In this document: piece after piece, positions 48,031-48,732 of the stretch
Layout of the letters: each line of letters starts with the position of its first letter
Numbering within the stretch: position 1 is the first letter of the stretch
NCBI GenBank assembly: GCA_030697555.1
Contig: JAUYPV010000168.1
Coordinates: forward strand, 1-48,732
Reading direction: 5' to 3'
DNA: 48,732 nt
Source of the DNA: Hyphomonadaceae bacterium
GTDB taxonomy: Bacteria > Pseudomonadota > Alphaproteobacteria > Caulobacterales > Hyphomonadaceae
The notes under the pieces: model-generated
The model's database searches: none
What the model saw: only the letters and a program-made list of their open reading frames with translations
Told to the model about the DNA's origin: nothing
Position numbers and translations under genes: made by a program

Positions 48031-48579
48031 ATGAAACGCTCTCTTACAGTTGTCGCCGCGAGCCTGCTCGCGGTGGGTTCACTCGCTGCAGCCGCATTCG
48101 CCGGGCCGACATTCGACGCAGACGGCAAGATCGTCGTGCCCGAAGGCCGCGATCGTTGGCCGATGGTCGGCGCCACCTACGCGCTCTCCTACGAGGGCGA
48201 CGGCGGCGTTACGATCAACACCGTGCGCATGGATCCCGAAAACTACGACGCTTACGTGAAGACCGGAAAATTTCCGGTGGGCACGATGCTTGATCTCGAA
48301 GTGCGTCGCCCGGTCGAGGAAGTCGCCCCCGCCAAGGGCGGCAAGACCCAAGGCGCCGCCATCGGCCGCTCGCTGCATGTGAAGGACGAAAAAGGCGGCC
48401 CCGGAACCTGGACCTTCTACGGCTACGGCGCCGCCTCAAAGACCGGCAACCCCATCCCCCGCAGCCAGGCCTGCTACTCCTGCCACGACGAACACGCCGG
48501 CAAGACAGACACCGTGTTCATGCAGTTCTATCCGTCGCTGAATGAAGCGAGGGAGCTGGCGGCGAAAGCCACGCCGTAA
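48031..48579 (+). CDS. Cytochrome P460 family protein
   Basis: A 182-residue periplasmic haem protein. A signal peptide (AAAAFAG) is followed by the P460-like domain (RDRWPMVGATYALSYEGDG, MDPENYDAYVKTGKFPVGTM, DLEVRRPV) and a covalent haem-binding motif Cys148-Tyr-Ser-Cys151-His152 near the C-terminus. P460 enzymes oxidise hydroxylamine in nitrifiers, but relatives in heterotrophs are of unknown function, perhaps NO or hydroxylamine detoxification. ATG 48031 is preferred over 47965, which would put a hydrophilic leader before the signal. Confidence 0.85.
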   Translation: MKRSLTVVAASLLAVGSLAAAAFAGPTFDADGKIVVPEGRDRWPMVGATYALSYEGDGGVTINTVRMDPENYDAYVKTGKFPVGTMLDLEVRRPVEEVAPAKGGKTQGAAIGRSLHVKDEKGGPGTWTFYGYGAASKTGNPIPRSQACYSCHDEHAGKTDTVFMQFYPSLNEARELAAKATP

Positions 48580-48732
48580 CGCGCGCAAGCCCGCCCTTAA
48601 CCTGCTGGGTCAACCGACGAAATCCGCAGGTTAAGGACGCACGGCGAAAGTTTTTTGGAAAAAAGATTCTGAAGCGGCTCAGAGGCTTGCGCGGCTTTCC
48701 GCGAAAAACCGCCCAAAAAAATCGTGCAACTT
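48580..48732. other. Non-coding end of the window with an inverted repeat
   Basis: CCTTAACCTGC (48595-48605) and GCAGGTTAAGG (48626-48636) form an 11-bp perfect inverted repeat with a 20-nt loop, 15 nt after the cytochrome stop. The rest is AT-richer, with several short A and T runs, and probably leads to a gene outside the window. Confidence 0.5.

Overview
This window is GC-rich, densely coded chromosomal DNA of an alphaproteobacterium. The Tad/Cpa pilus cluster order (flp, cpaA-B-C-D-E-F, tadB, tadC), the etfB-etfA pair, a PduO-type cobalamin adenosyltransferase next to a HIG1-type twin-membrane protein, the stand-alone CpaC-N-like protein, and TTAA-N7-TTAA-like motifs in front of pilus genes all fit Caulobacterales- or Micropepsales-like lineages. 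The genus cannot be settled from the sequence alone. I see no rRNA, tRNA, CRISPR array, insertion sequence, integrase or phage gene, and no abrupt compositional island.

Layout. 0.3-11.4 kb: a CMP/dCMP-type deaminase, an M16 zinc-peptidase lipoprotein, a PstS-like phosphate-binding protein, a leftward group of a GT4 glycosyltransferase and two unrecognised envelope proteins, then divergent putA (proline to glutamate) and a small secreted protein. 11.4-16.2 kb: aerobic class I ribonucleotide reductase, with nrdA and nrdB separated by an unrecognised lipoprotein gene. Each nrd gene has its own pair of NrdR-box-like sites spaced exactly 32 bp. 16.3-20.3 kb: a DUF883 protein with a small membrane partner, AMP nucleosidase (amn) and an Atg22/UMF1-type MFS transporter. 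20.3-30.6 kb: the Tad pilus locus, covering pilin, prepilin peptidase, CpaB, secretin, CpaD, CpaE, CpaF ATPase and the TadB/TadC inner-membrane platform, with a divergent stand-alone secretin-N-domain protein at its edge. No tadD, tadE or tadG lies here.

30.6-34 kb (leftward): an M20 peptidase lipoprotein and etfBA. 33.9-34.2 kb: a gene-free stretch with two very strong hairpins. 34.2-38.9 kb: DUF3144 and TerB-like genes, a serine beta-lactamase-family hydrolase, a leftward run (HIG1 protein, unknown, PduO adenosyltransferase, NADAR glycosidase) and a DUF6438 lipoprotein. 39.0-40.7 kb: two paralogous lipoproteins that carry a methyltransferase-like fold. 40.8-42.6 kb: a compact operon of a 34-residue secreted peptide, a Tat-exported Acg-type nitroreductase and a MarR regulator. 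All three are joined by 4-nt overlaps, with a 34-nt inverted repeat (likely MarR operator) just upstream. 42.7-48.6 kb: two paralogues of an uncharacterised secreted family, DUF1993, a PRC/DUF2171-like protein, an acyl-CoA dehydrogenase (a plausible electron donor to EtfAB) and a P460-type cytochrome.

The most rewarding unexplained items are the MarR-controlled module with its tiny coupled ORF, the exported methyltransferase-like lipoprotein pair, the structured non-coding elements near 11.7 and 34.1 kb, and the two independent NrdR-type control regions of the split nrd genes. All calls come from reading the sequence by eye. No database search was run.
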